From assembly GCA_025937785.1 (NCBI GenBank), contig JAICQQ010000087.1, positions 1-32,427 of the forward strand: DNA of 32,427 nt, in the 5' to 3' direction. Positions 25,330-32,427 of the stretch are shown here, piece by piece; position 1 is the first letter of the stretch, and each line of letters begins with the position of its first letter. Both the position numbers and the translations under genes were made by a program. Origin of the DNA: Polyangiaceae bacterium (GTDB taxonomy: Bacteria > Myxococcota_A > Polyangia > Polyangiales > Polyangiaceae). The notes under the pieces are model-generated. The model was not told the DNA's origin and ran no database searches. It saw only the letters and a program-made list of their open reading frames with translations.

Positions 25330-26211
25330 ATGAAGAGGTGTGTTTTGGGTGGAGGCGCCCCGTTCCGGGGGTCGCGGGTGTGGTGTGTTGGGGTGTTCGC
25401 CATGGGGTGTGGAATGTCCGGCGCCAGTGTTCTGAAGTCGCCGGTGCAGGATCAGTGCGAGAGTGCGGGGCTATCCGGTTGCCCGCAGATTGCTGACGGC
25501 GTCGTTCTCTACGCCGACGGTAAGCAAGCAGAAGGGCAAGACAAGCTCAAGTCCGGTGCAGCCGCGAACAACCCCGAAGACGTCAGGGAATTCGCTAAGT
25601 CGATCAAGACCGTCACGAGCCTTCCGATCCCGGGCGTCGGTCAATACGTTGGCCCGGTGAATCAGGTCGCGGAGCTCCTCGCGACAGAAGCCGATGCCTC
25701 TGCCACGCTCGCAGCGAAGTCTGCTCCGCCGGGGCCGCCTGGCGAGGCGAAAGTGGCCGTGGCCGCCAGCGGACAGCCGGACGAGTCAGTGCAGGGAGAC
25801 ACACAGGTTCGAGTCACCGTCAACGATGGTCCGGCGGTCACCCAGACAGTGAGTGAGTCGACGCAGGCGTGGTCGGGTCGTCAACAGTGTTATCTGTTCG
25901 GAAGGAACGTCAGTTGCGCGTCCGTTCAACAGGGGCCATTCATCGTCACGGATATCGTGGCGCTGCCCGGTTGCAAGGACGTGATGTATGTCGGGGCCAA
26001 TGCTCGCGACAACCCGTATCGGGAAGCCGTCACGTACGTGTTCAAGTGGGCCGTGGAGGGCAGGCAGCCCGGCGTACACGGAGCGCGGCTTGCCGTTCAC
26101 CCCGGCGAATCGTTGCTAGTCGCTGTGGAGCCGAAGGACGGTGCCACTGTCGAGGATCCGAAGTGCATTGTCAGCTGGTCGGGGTACCATCCGCGGCGCT
26201 CAGGCCATTGA
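25330..26211 (+). CDS. 293-aa putative island lipoprotein
   Basis: ATG 25330 begins a basic n-region and hydrophobic core ending FAMGC, a probable lipidation site. Next is a conserved-looking segment with two cysteines (CESAGLSGCPQIADGVVLYADG) cited here as CESAGLSGCPQ and IADGVVLYADG, then helices (EDVREFAKSIKTVTSLP, VGQYVGPVNQVAELLA). An Ala/Gly/Pro linker and a C-terminal beta-rich domain (about 175-285) with two more Cys pairs follow. I do not know a named family, although the CxxxGLxGCP...DGVxLYxxG segment looks like a recurring myxobacterial lipoprotein type. It is divergent from the HTH cluster and lies just inside the candidate right attachment site. A surface role is inferred. Confidence 0.7.
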   Translation: MKRCVLGGGAPFRGSRVWCVGVFAMGCGMSGASVLKSPVQDQCESAGLSGCPQIADGVVLYADGKQAEGQDKLKSGAAANNPEDVREFAKSIKTVTSLPIPGVGQYVGPVNQVAELLATEADASATLAAKSAPPGPPGEAKVAVAASGQPDESVQGDTQVRVTVNDGPAVTQTVSESTQAWSGRQQCYLFGRNVSCASVQQGPFIVTDIVALPGCKDVMYVGANARDNPYREAVTYVFKWAVEGRQPGVHGARLAVHPGESLLVAVEPKDGATVEDPKCIVSWSGYHPRRSGH

Positions 26212-26237
26212 GCGTTACCTGCTGCCCAGAGGGGCGT

Positions 26238-26267
26238 GGTCGTCGTTCATGTTCGAGCTTCGGCACC
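26238..26267. other. candidate attR: degenerate copy of the tRNA-Met 3' end
   Basis: These 30 bases align to 21774-21804 (T arm through acceptor 3' strand of tRNA-Met) with 27 of 31 matches, one single-base gap and three substitutions; the final CTTCGGCACC is identical. The orientation is the same as the tRNA. It would bound a 4.5 kb element containing the integrase, small ORFs and both lipoprotein types. The mismatches mean it is old or fortuitous. Confidence 0.55.
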
Positions 26268-26318
26268 TGCAATGACACAGGCTCAGCGCCTCGTGGCACC
26301 GGTTCATCGGCGGCCTGC

Positions 26319-26356
26319 GACTTCCACTCCCGTCACGGGTCCGCTAGGTGTGGGGC
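26319..26356 (+). repeat. 38-bp leader repeat, copy B, with terminase-start relic
   Basis: It aligns gaplessly to 23360-23397 and, on the minus strand, still reads GTG-GAA-GTC, the first codons of the terminase-derived ORF, before diverging to a TGA five codons later. This marks copy B as the remains of a second element of the same design. Confidence 0.65.
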
Positions 26357-26608
26357 ATGGTGAAGCTGATGCGTTCTGGTCTAATTGGTCTGGTGTTCCT
26401 TGCTGGGTGCGCGGTGGGTGGGGCATCGTCGCAGCTGGTGACGTCTGCAAACGCCCACAAACGCCAGAAATGGCAGTACCGCTGCTTCCAGTTCGGCGAC
26501 TACAGCGATGAGGAAGCTGTCGAGAAGACGGGGAACAGGCTCGGCCCGGAAGGCTACGAAATGGCGGGTGCTGCAGAGAAGATCTGGTGCTTCAAGCGGC
26601 CGCTGTAG
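26357..26608 (+). CDS. DUF4177-like small lipoprotein (copy B)
   Basis: An 83-aa paralogue of the protein at 23398. Residues around the lipobox are identical over 17 positions (LVFLAGCAVGGASSQLV), and the end WCFKRPL differs only in the last residue. The middle is shorter and diverged (KWQYRCFQFGDYSDEEA, NRLGPEGYEMAG) but keeps the DUF4177 strand-helix-strand plan. ATG 26357 aligns with the start of copy A; a GTG at 26348 is in frame but less likely. It lies outside the candidate attR and converges with corA, 29 bp apart. Confidence 0.87.
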   Translation: MVKLMRSGLIGLVFLAGCAVGGASSQLVTSANAHKRQKWQYRCFQFGDYSDEEAVEKTGNRLGPEGYEMAGAAEKIWCFKRPL

Positions 26609-26637
26609 CGCGTGTCACGCGATAGCTTGCGGGGCGC

Positions 26638-27738
26638 TCAGCGAAACCACCTGCGGTGCACGAAGTAGCGGAACATGCCGATGGCCATGAGCAGCATCAG
26701 GACCAGGACGGCGGGGTATCCGTAGCGCCAGCGGAGCTCGGGCATGTTGTAGGGAGAGGCGTCGGGGTCGAAGTTCATGCCGTAGATGCCGACGAGGAAC
26801 GTGAGGGGAATGAAGATGGTGGTGACCAACGTGAGGAAGCGCATGGTGTCGTTGGTGCGGTTGCTCAAGACCGAGAGGTAGGTCTCGACGAGGGTCTCGG
26901 CGGTTTCTCGGTAGACCTCGAGCAGGTCTTTCAGCTGATCCACGTGGTCGCTGCAGTCGCGCAGGAACAGGCGGGTTTCTTTGCAGAGCAGGGGATCCTT
27001 GCTGCGGCCGAGGCTCGAGAGCGCTTCTGACAGCGGCCAGAGGACGCGACGGAACTGGAGCAGGTCGCGTTTGAGAGCTTGCACCTGACCGATCACGTCG
27101 GGTGTGCCAGCGACCAGCACGTCGGCTTCGAGGTCGGCGAGTTTGTCGCCGAGCTTGTCGACGATAGGGAAGTAGTGGTCGACGACCGAGTCGAGCAAGG
27201 CGTAAATCAGGTAGTCGGTGCCCTCCTGGCGAATGCGGCCTTTGTTCTGGCGAATGCGCGCGCGCACGGGTTCGAGGGAGTCCGAAGGCACGCGCCCCTG
27301 AAAGGTGACCACACACTTCTCGCTCAGGAATAGACTGAGCTGCTCGAGCTGCAGCCGCTCGTCGTACGAGAGCATGTGCACCACGATGAAATGTTGGTCT
27401 AGATAGCCTTCGACCTTGGGGCGTTGGCCTTGATCGATGACGTCTTCGAGCGCGAGGGGGTGGACGCCGAGGACATCGCGCAACTGTTCGAGCAGGCGTG
27501 TGTCGGGAGGTCCATCCACGTCGATCCATGTGACGGGCCACTCGCCGCTCGGCGTAAAGTCCGAGAGGGACTCGGCGATCGTTTCCTTGAACCCGTCGGG
27601 GCCGTACGCGAGAAAGCGTAGCGTCGGCGCTTCGTCCACCGAGGTCTCGAGCTCGCCGGGAGCGGTGCCCGGTGCAGGGCGGCGTGCGCCGCTGGAACTC
27701 GGGGCGCTCGGCGGGGAGGACGGATTGTCGTCAGTCAT
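26638..27738 (-). CDS. corA: CorA-type Mg2+/Co2+ transporter
   Basis: A 366-aa inner-membrane divalent cation channel. The N-terminal about 300 residues form the cytoplasmic funnel, with VTWIDVDGPPD, LGVHPLALEDVIDQGQRPKV, and the long helix region LKDLLEVYRETAETLVETYL then SVLSNRTNDTMRFLTLVTT. Two C-terminal TM helices carry the signature YGMNF (GMN 320-322) in the pore mouth, then a loop and MPELRWRYGYP. The C-terminus is basic (HRRWFR), as in the family. ATG 27738 was chosen; ATG 27792 would add 18 residues with no CorA character. The extended Ser/Pro/Ala N-terminus is unremarkable. The gene converges with lipoprotein copy B and seems to be resident chromosome beyond the island. Confidence 0.95.
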   Translation of the reverse strand: MTDDNPSSPPSAPSSSGARRPAPGTAPGELETSVDEAPTLRFLAYGPDGFKETIAESLSDFTPSGEWPVTWIDVDGPPDTRLLEQLRDVLGVHPLALEDVIDQGQRPKVEGYLDQHFIVVHMLSYDERLQLEQLSLFLSEKCVVTFQGRVPSDSLEPVRARIRQNKGRIRQEGTDYLIYALLDSVVDHYFPIVDKLGDKLADLEADVLVAGTPDVIGQVQALKRDLLQFRRVLWPLSEALSSLGRSKDPLLCKETRLFLRDCSDHVDQLKDLLEVYRETAETLVETYLSVLSNRTNDTMRFLTLVTTIFIPLTFLVGIYGMNFDPDASPYNMPELRWRYGYPAVLVLMLLMAIGMFRYFVHRRWFR

Positions 27739-27960
27739 GGCTGCGGAGTATCGACGGGACCCAGGTGCTGAGGCACGTTTCTGCAGCGGCATGCCCTGTG
27801 GCGCGCGGTTTTCGGCATGATCTTGCCTCGGTCGTCAGTCCGGACTTGCTCGGCGGCGCAGCGCCAGATCCACTGGAGGAATCGCGGCGCAGCGGATCGA
27901 TGCCTTCGAGACTCCCAAAGTTGGACCACGGCGCGTGGGCTCGGGTTCGTACCCAGGCCG

Positions 27961-29184
27961 ATGAAGCGAACGAGCGGTATCCGTCGCCTGAAACAGATCC
28001 GCCCCGTTCTGCGCTCGGGGCTCTGGCACGTTTGTGTGTGCTCGTGTGTGTGGGGCTGCAGCGACTCGGGCGGCGGTTACCAAGAAAGCAGTGTCGATGG
28101 TGCTAATGCGACACCCACGACCAGCACAGCGACGACGACCAGCGCTGCGACGACCACGAGCGTGACTGCCGTCACGAGCGGGGGACAGAACACGACGGCC
28201 GCAGCGGGCGGAAGCGGTGCGAACGGGCAGAGCGACACGAACGGGCAGAGCGATGCCAGCTCGAGCCTGGGGACGACCGGGGAGCCAGCGGGGGGCTCCG
28301 GCGGCTCGGGTGGGAGTGCGGGTGACGGGGGCAGTGGAGCTAGTGGTGGCGCCGGCGGCGGCAGCAGTGGCGGTGGCAGCAGCGGCAGTGGCGCCGGTGG
28401 CAGCAGCGGCTCGGGCGGCAGCGCTTCGGGAGCCGGGGGTGCGGGGGGCTTGACGACGGCAGCGACGAGCGCGGAGACGACGGGCACGACCGACCCCGGC
28501 GATGGTGTGCCGGGGATCATCGCCGTCGGGTATGGCGGGCTCAGGATCGTGACGCGGGATCTGGGAGAGTCTTGGGACAACGAGACGCATTGGTCCGAGG
28601 ACGGCGGCGACGACCACGACCTCTTGCGCACCATCGCTTACGGTAACGGAGTCTGGGTGAGCGGGGGCTGGCGCCTGGTGACGTCCGAGGACGGTGTGAT
28701 CTGGACCGATCACGGCGACGCTGAAGACGTGATCGACGCAGTGAACTGCCCCGTGACGGATGGCATGGCCTTCGGCAAAGGCAAGTTTCTCGTGGCTTGT
28801 GGATCGACGCTGGCAGCATCTACCGACGGCTTGTCGTGGGAACGCGTGGGGCCCACTCCGGACGTCGGCGGGCATCCGCACCTGGTGTTCGACGACGCTA
28901 CCGATCAGTTTGCGTGTTCGGGCGACGACGGAGTCTCGTTCGTATCGAGCGACGGTGAGGATTGGGACGAGATCGAAGTCGAGAGCGTCCGCCTCTGCGA
29001 CGGCCTCGAGTCTGAAGACGACTGCCCGAGCTTCTACCATGACGGCGTGTACCTGAGCACCGAGTGGGGTGGTTGGATCCGACGCTCGACGACCGGTGAG
29101 GACTTCATGACGACCTACAGCGATCCGTTCGGCAACAACTTGTTCACCGAGTATTCGTTTGCGGTGGGGCGGGTGGCCCCATGA
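27961..29184 (+). CDS. lipoprotein with Gly/Ser linker and BNR/propeller-like repeats
   Basis: A 407-aa predicted lipoprotein: basic n-region (MKRTSGIRRLKQIRPVLR), hydrophobic core, lipobox VWGC33. Residues about 45-175 are a Thr/Ala then Gly/Ser tract, a spacer typical of myxobacterial surface lipoproteins. From about 180 it has repeated blades with the D-G/E-x-S/D-W signature of BNR/sialidase-like propellers (DLGESWDNE, SEDGVIWTDHG, STDGLSWERVG, SSDGEDWDEIE), each preceded by a GxGxxV strand (YGNGVWVSGG, FGKGKFLVACG). Four visible blades would be an incomplete propeller. It is first of three co-directional exported-protein genes. A binding or surface function is inferred; no catalytic site is evident. 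Confidence 0.82.
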   Translation: MKRTSGIRRLKQIRPVLRSGLWHVCVCSCVWGCSDSGGGYQESSVDGANATPTTSTATTTSAATTTSVTAVTSGGQNTTAAAGGSGANGQSDTNGQSDASSSLGTTGEPAGGSGGSGGSAGDGGSGASGGAGGGSSGGGSSGSGAGGSSGSGGSASGAGGAGGLTTAATSAETTGTTDPGDGVPGIIAVGYGGLRIVTRDLGESWDNETHWSEDGGDDHDLLRTIAYGNGVWVSGGWRLVTSEDGVIWTDHGDAEDVIDAVNCPVTDGMAFGKGKFLVACGSTLAASTDGLSWERVGPTPDVGGHPHLVFDDATDQFACSGDDGVSFVSSDGEDWDEIEVESVRLCDGLESEDDCPSFYHDGVYLSTEWGGWIRRSTTGEDFMTTYSDPFGNNLFTEYSFAVGRVAP

Positions 29185-29219
29185 TTCATTCTCCAGATGC
29201 TTCAGAAAACGAGGTAACC

Positions 29220-31163
29220 ATGGGCGCTAAGGTCCCGCTCCCGCTCCTGCTCCGCTCGGCGGTTGTGCTGAGCGCACTGCTGAGCTTCGCGTGCACATCG
29301 GATGTCGACGGGGGCGCGTACGCTTCCAGCGGTCCAGGCAGCGACGGCAGCCAGGCGGCGGGAAGTGACGGTTCGAGCAACGGTTCGGACGCGGGATCGA
29401 CCGGCAGCGGTAGCGGTAGCGGTAGCGGTAGCGGTACGGGCGACGGCACCGGTAGCGGCAGCGGCGGCTCGTCGAGCGGCAGCGGCAGCTCGTCGAGCGG
29501 CAGCACGAGCGGTGGTGGCGGCGGACCGGTGGACCTGACACCGACGTTCAGCTGCAACGAAACCGAAGTGCCGGACAGCGTGCCGCTGAAGCGGCTGAGC
29601 TACGTTCAGTATCGGAACACGTTAGAGGATCTGATCGGGGCCGTGCTGCCGCAGAGCCGCGACGTGGCCCTCGACGAGCTCGAGCCCGTGATCGACCGGC
29701 TGCCGCGGGACACACGCAAGGGACCGGATACGGCCTTTGCTTGGTTCTCGCGGCTCGATCAGACCGTCCAGCAGAGCCACGTCGACGAGCAGTACGCGCT
29801 CAGCAATGCCGTCGCGGCGGCGTTGACCAGTTCGGAGGAGCGGCTCGTCGAGCTCGTGGGAGAGTGCGCGGTCGAAGCAAGCGACGCGGAGTGTTTGGGA
29901 GACTTCATCCGGCGCTTCGGCGAGTACGCGCAGCGCCGGCCGCTTGCCGACGAGGACGTGGAGTTTTACGCCCAGGGCGCCTTGGAGGAGCCTTACGGCG
30001 CGGCGGACTATGCGGACGTGGCTGCGCTGTTGCTGGCGTCGCCCTACGTCATGTACGCCGTCGAGCACGGCGCGGACGGAAACGACGAGCCGCGAGCGCC
30101 CTTGTCGGCCTACGAGCTCGCCTCGAAGCTTTCGTATCAGTTCTGGCAGACCATGCCGGACGAAGAGCTGTTCGAAGCGGCCCGCTCCGGCGACCTGCTG
30201 ACGGAAGCCGGCTTCGCTGCTCAAGTCGAGCGGGTGGTCGACGACCCGAAAGCCGAACGCGGCATCGCCGAGTTCTTCGGGCAATGGCTGGAGAACCCGT
30301 TCCTCGAAGACTTCGATCGGCGCGCGGGCGAGGATGTGTACGAAGCGTTTCTGGATGGATTCGACGCGTCACCCGAGCTGAAGGCGCGCATGCTGCAAGA
30401 GGTGGTCGACGCCTCGATCTACGGCATCCGTGAAGGTCAGACCTTCGCCGAGTTCTTTCAGAGCAACCGATCGTTTGCGGTGACCGATGACCTGGCCTCG
30501 ATCTACGGCGTGGAGCCCTGGACCGAGGGTGACCCTCCGGTGTTCGGTGACGCGGAGCGCGAGGGGTTACTCGCGCGGGCGGCGTTTCTGGCGACGGGCT
30601 TGAGCGACACCCGCCCGATCATCAAGGGTGTGCTGATCCGCAAGGCGATCCTCTGCGAGGCCGTGGATCCGCCCCCGGCGGAGGTGGCCAACGAGCCGCC
30701 GCCGGTGAGCGACGGCTCCGTGTCCACACGCGAGGCGGTCGAAGGGAAGACCGCCACGGCGGTGTGTCGCAGCTGTCACGTTCGCCTGAACGATCTTGGC
30801 TTCGTGACGGAGAACTTCGATGCGCTGGGGCGCTTCCGCACCGAGCAGCGGCTGTTCGACGAAGACGGAAACGCCCAGGGTACGGTGCCGGTGGACACGA
30901 CGGCCGTGCCCCAGGTCGAAGCCGACGATCTCTCGGAGGTGACTGGGATCGCGGGCTTGAATACCGCGATCTTGGCGAGCGAGAAGCCGTATGCGTGTTT
31001 CGCGCGCCAGTACTTCCGTTTCAGCAATTCACGGGTGGAGAACACGGTCCGAGACGGGTGTGCCCTGGCAACGCTGAAGGACACACTCACGGGCAGCGGC
31101 AGCTTGCGCGACGCGCTCCGGGCGATCGCGCTCACGCGCAGCTTCAAGGAACACACGTTTTGA
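29220..31163 (+). CDS. DUF1587/1592/1588/1585 exported protein with CxxCH motif
   Basis: A 647-aa exported protein. A signal sequence (MGAKVPLPLLLRSAVVLSAL) ends near SFAC25, then a Gly/Ser tract. The domain order is that of the planctomycete/myxobacterial cytochrome-like DUF family: LKRLSYVQYRNTLEDLIG (DUF1587), EYAQRRPLADEDVEFYAQG (DUF1595), YELASKLSYQFWQTMPDEEL (DUF1592), LSDTRPIIKGVLIRKAILCE (DUF1588), and SNSRVENTVRDGCALATL (DUF1585). C516-R-S-C519-H520 is a c-type haem-binding motif. ATG 29220, with GAGG five bases upstream, was preferred over ATG 29181, which overlaps the previous stop as ATGA. Family members are usually paired with DUF1552 proteins, as here. The biochemical role is unknown. 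Confidence 0.92.
   Translation: MGAKVPLPLLLRSAVVLSALLSFACTSDVDGGAYASSGPGSDGSQAAGSDGSSNGSDAGSTGSGSGSGSGSGTGDGTGSGSGGSSSGSGSSSSGSTSGGGGGPVDLTPTFSCNETEVPDSVPLKRLSYVQYRNTLEDLIGAVLPQSRDVALDELEPVIDRLPRDTRKGPDTAFAWFSRLDQTVQQSHVDEQYALSNAVAAALTSSEERLVELVGECAVEASDAECLGDFIRRFGEYAQRRPLADEDVEFYAQGALEEPYGAADYADVAALLLASPYVMYAVEHGADGNDEPRAPLSAYELASKLSYQFWQTMPDEELFEAARSGDLLTEAGFAAQVERVVDDPKAERGIAEFFGQWLENPFLEDFDRRAGEDVYEAFLDGFDASPELKARMLQEVVDASIYGIREGQTFAEFFQSNRSFAVTDDLASIYGVEPWTEGDPPVFGDAEREGLLARAAFLATGLSDTRPIIKGVLIRKAILCEAVDPPPAEVANEPPPVSDGSVSTREAVEGKTATAVCRSCHVRLNDLGFVTENFDALGRFRTEQRLFDEDGNAQGTVPVDTTAVPQVEADDLSEVTGIAGLNTAILASEKPYACFARQYFRFSNSRVENTVRDGCALATLKDTLTGSGSLRDALRAIALTRSFKEHTF
29404..29438. repeat. 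GGTAGC hexamer tandem repeat in the Gly/Ser linker
   Basis: Four GGTAGC units plus a partial GGCAGC/GGTACG at the ends encode a run of Gly-Ser dipeptides. Being an in-frame hexamer, length variation would change only the spacer length. Confidence 0.7.
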
Positions 31164-31179
31164 CGAGGCGATGGTAACC

Positions 31180-32427
31180 ATGGTGACGAGATTCAATCGA
31201 CGAATGGTGCTCCGCGGAGCTGCGGGTTTCACGCTGGCGATCCCCTTTCTGCATTCGCTGCTCGGCCGGAAGCGCGAGGCGATCGCTCAGACACTTTCGG
31301 GGCCGAAGTACTTCGTTGGCATGGGAACCTGCGACGGCGGGATCTGGCAAGAGTTCATGTATCCGCCGGGGGGCAGCTTGACGGATGCCATGGATGCTCC
31401 CGCAGGACACGAGGTGAGAAGGGGCTCGCTGGCGCTGGAGGTCTCGAACGGGGTGGCCAGCTTGTCGCCGGTGCTCTCGGCGAGCTCGTCGCTGCTCAGC
31501 TCGACGTTGGCGGCCAAGCTCAACGTGCTGCGCGGGCTGGATATCTCCTTCTACATGGGCCACCACGGCGCCGGTCACCTCGGAAACTTCGGCATCTCCG
31601 ATCAGGGAGAGTCTTTGCCCTACGTTCCTACCATCGACCAGGTGCTCGCGCGCTCGCAAGCGTTCTACGGCGACGCCAGCGGCATTCTCGCGCGCAGCAT
31701 GGTGATCGGACACGACGGCATGAGCTGGGAGGAGCAATCCGGAGGCGTGACCCCGGTCAGCCCGACCAACGATGCGGGGCGGTTGTTCGAGAGCATCTTC
31801 AGACCGTCGACCGGAGAGCCCGAGCAGGCGCGCCGGCCGATCGTCGATCTGGTGATGGAGGACTATCGCCGCCTGCGTGATTCCAATCGCAGATTGTCTG
31901 CCGCCGATCGCGTGCGGCTCGAGGAACATCTGGCGCGCCTCGACGAGCTGGATCGCAAGCTCAACGTCACGCCCGTGGTTTCGTGCGGTGAGATTCAGGA
32001 ACCCCAGGAACGCGGCGACCGCCGCGGCGACGCCGCGGAGCAGGTCGCGGAGGCCCAGATGTACATGGACGTCGTCGCGGCCGCCTTTGCTTGCGACACG
32101 TCGCGCATCGCGACGTTCCTCACCGGTGACGCCAATACCGAGTACTCGTTCAGCGACTACAGCGGCGATTGGCACGGCGACGTCGCCCACGGCGCCTTCG
32201 ACAGCAGCGTGGACCGGGGCCAGCGCGAGAACTACGAAGCGTTGCTCGTGCAAGCGGGACAGACGTTCTTCGAAGGTGTGTTCCTGTACCTGGCGGCGAA
32301 GCTCGATGCCATCGATCAGGGGGACGGCACCACGCTGCTCGATCGGACGCTGCTGCAGTGGACGCAGGAAGCGGGCTCCGAGACCCACACCCAGATCGAG
32401 ATGCCCGTGATCACCGCCGGAAGCGCC
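31180..32427 (+). CDS. DUF1552 exported protein, 3' end outside window
   Basis: About 416 residues are visible and the frame stays open to the window end. The N-terminus has a twin-arginine-type signal (NRRMVLRGAAGFTLAIPFL), the usual opening of DUF1552 proteins, followed by PKYFVGMGTCDGGIWQEF, a GHHGAGHLGN segment, and the helical YRRLRDSNRRLSAADRVRLE plus MDVVAAAFACDTSRIATFL block of this family. Tat export implies folding, perhaps with a metal, in the cytoplasm. ATG 31180 was preferred because GGTAACCATGG is also the exact start context of the DUF1592 gene; ATG 31171 is three codons upstream in frame. It lies 16 bp after the DUF1592 stop; the two are partner genes. No enzymatic activity is established for the family. 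Confidence 0.9.
   Translation, partial: MVTRFNRRMVLRGAAGFTLAIPFLHSLLGRKREAIAQTLSGPKYFVGMGTCDGGIWQEFMYPPGGSLTDAMDAPAGHEVRRGSLALEVSNGVASLSPVLSASSSLLSSTLAAKLNVLRGLDISFYMGHHGAGHLGNFGISDQGESLPYVPTIDQVLARSQAFYGDASGILARSMVIGHDGMSWEEQSGGVTPVSPTNDAGRLFESIFRPSTGEPEQARRPIVDLVMEDYRRLRDSNRRLSAADRVRLEEHLARLDELDRKLNVTPVVSCGEIQEPQERGDRRGDAAEQVAEAQMYMDVVAAAFACDTSRIATFLTGDANTEYSFSDYSGDWHGDVAHGAFDSSVDRGQRENYEALLVQAGQTFFEGVFLYLAAKLDAIDQGDGTTLLDRTLLQWTQEAGSETHTQIEMPVITAGSA

Noticed and set aside
26609..26637. Search for a second tRNA-Met-like repeat beyond lipoprotein copy B
   Set aside because: No match to the tRNA 3' end was found there; only a short GCGTG/CACGC dyad.
27835..29040. 401-aa minus-strand ORF opposite the propeller lipoprotein
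   Set aside because: Shadow of the Gly/Ser/Thr-rich gene; Ala/Arg-rich runs mirror the linker.
29390..29520. Short repeats in the Gly/Ser-coding region as a possible CRISPR or satellite
   Set aside because: The repeats are in-frame hexamers inside a gene with no spacer structure.
31144..32388. 414-aa minus-strand ORF opposite the DUF1552 gene
   Set aside because: The plus strand encodes a clear DUF1552 protein that is simply cut by the window end.

Overview
This 32.4 kb window is high-GC chromosomal DNA, most likely from a myxobacterium (Myxococcota, class Polyangia, a Polyangiaceae- or Sandaracinaceae-like lineage). That placement is inferred from gene families: an FHA/sigma-54 activator, a tail-anchored zinc-ribbon Ser/Thr kinase, a TPR/PEGA protein, a PrkA kinase, long Ala/Pro- and Gly/Ser-rich lipoproteins, and a DUF1592/DUF1552 pair. 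Start codons include many GTG/TTG, and GC at third positions is high.

Layout. 1-6844: a 5'-truncated TPR protein, an outer-membrane beta-barrel protein divergent from an FHA/sigma-54 activator, a PEGA/TPR envelope protein whose 3' end overlaps the activator by 68 bp, and a 614-aa low-complexity single-pass membrane protein. 6988-12346: a periplasmic N-acetylmuramoyl-L-alanine amidase, a DksA/TraR protein behind a clear sigma-70-type promoter, and a convergent uvrA. 12695-17962: tRNA-Ile(CAU), a coiled-coil zinc-ribbon protein, a zinc-ribbon Ser/Thr kinase, a lipoprotein with a DsbD-alpha-like C-terminus, and a PrkA kinase closed by a 15-bp perfect hairpin. 18148-21613: an APC permease, a TatD nuclease and a TonB-like protein, closely spaced on one strand.

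21729 to about 26.6 kb is the accessory part. It starts at an elongator tRNA-Met with a strong promoter. A tyrosine recombinase points into the tRNA and its ORF runs through the tRNA 3' half. That ORF begins with about 150 residues of a phage terminase large-subunit ATPase domain, so it is a terminase-integrase chimera. The recombinase also lacks both catalytic histidines that relatives normally have. Beside it lie a DUF4177-type small lipoprotein, a cluster of small ORFs with their own ribosome sites, an HTH protein, and a second, larger lipoprotein. A degenerate copy of the tRNA 3' end at 26238-26267 is a candidate right attachment site. Just outside it is a second DUF4177 lipoprotein that keeps the same 38-bp leader, including the first codons of a divergent terminase start. 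This looks like a decayed stack of related phage-derived or satellite-like elements carrying lipoprotein cargo, and it is the most unusual part of the window.

26638-32427: corA (convergent with the second small lipoprotein), then a run of three exported-protein genes: a WD/BNR-like lipoprotein, a DUF1587/1592/1588/1585 protein with a CxxCH haem motif, and a Tat-type DUF1552 protein cut off by the window end.
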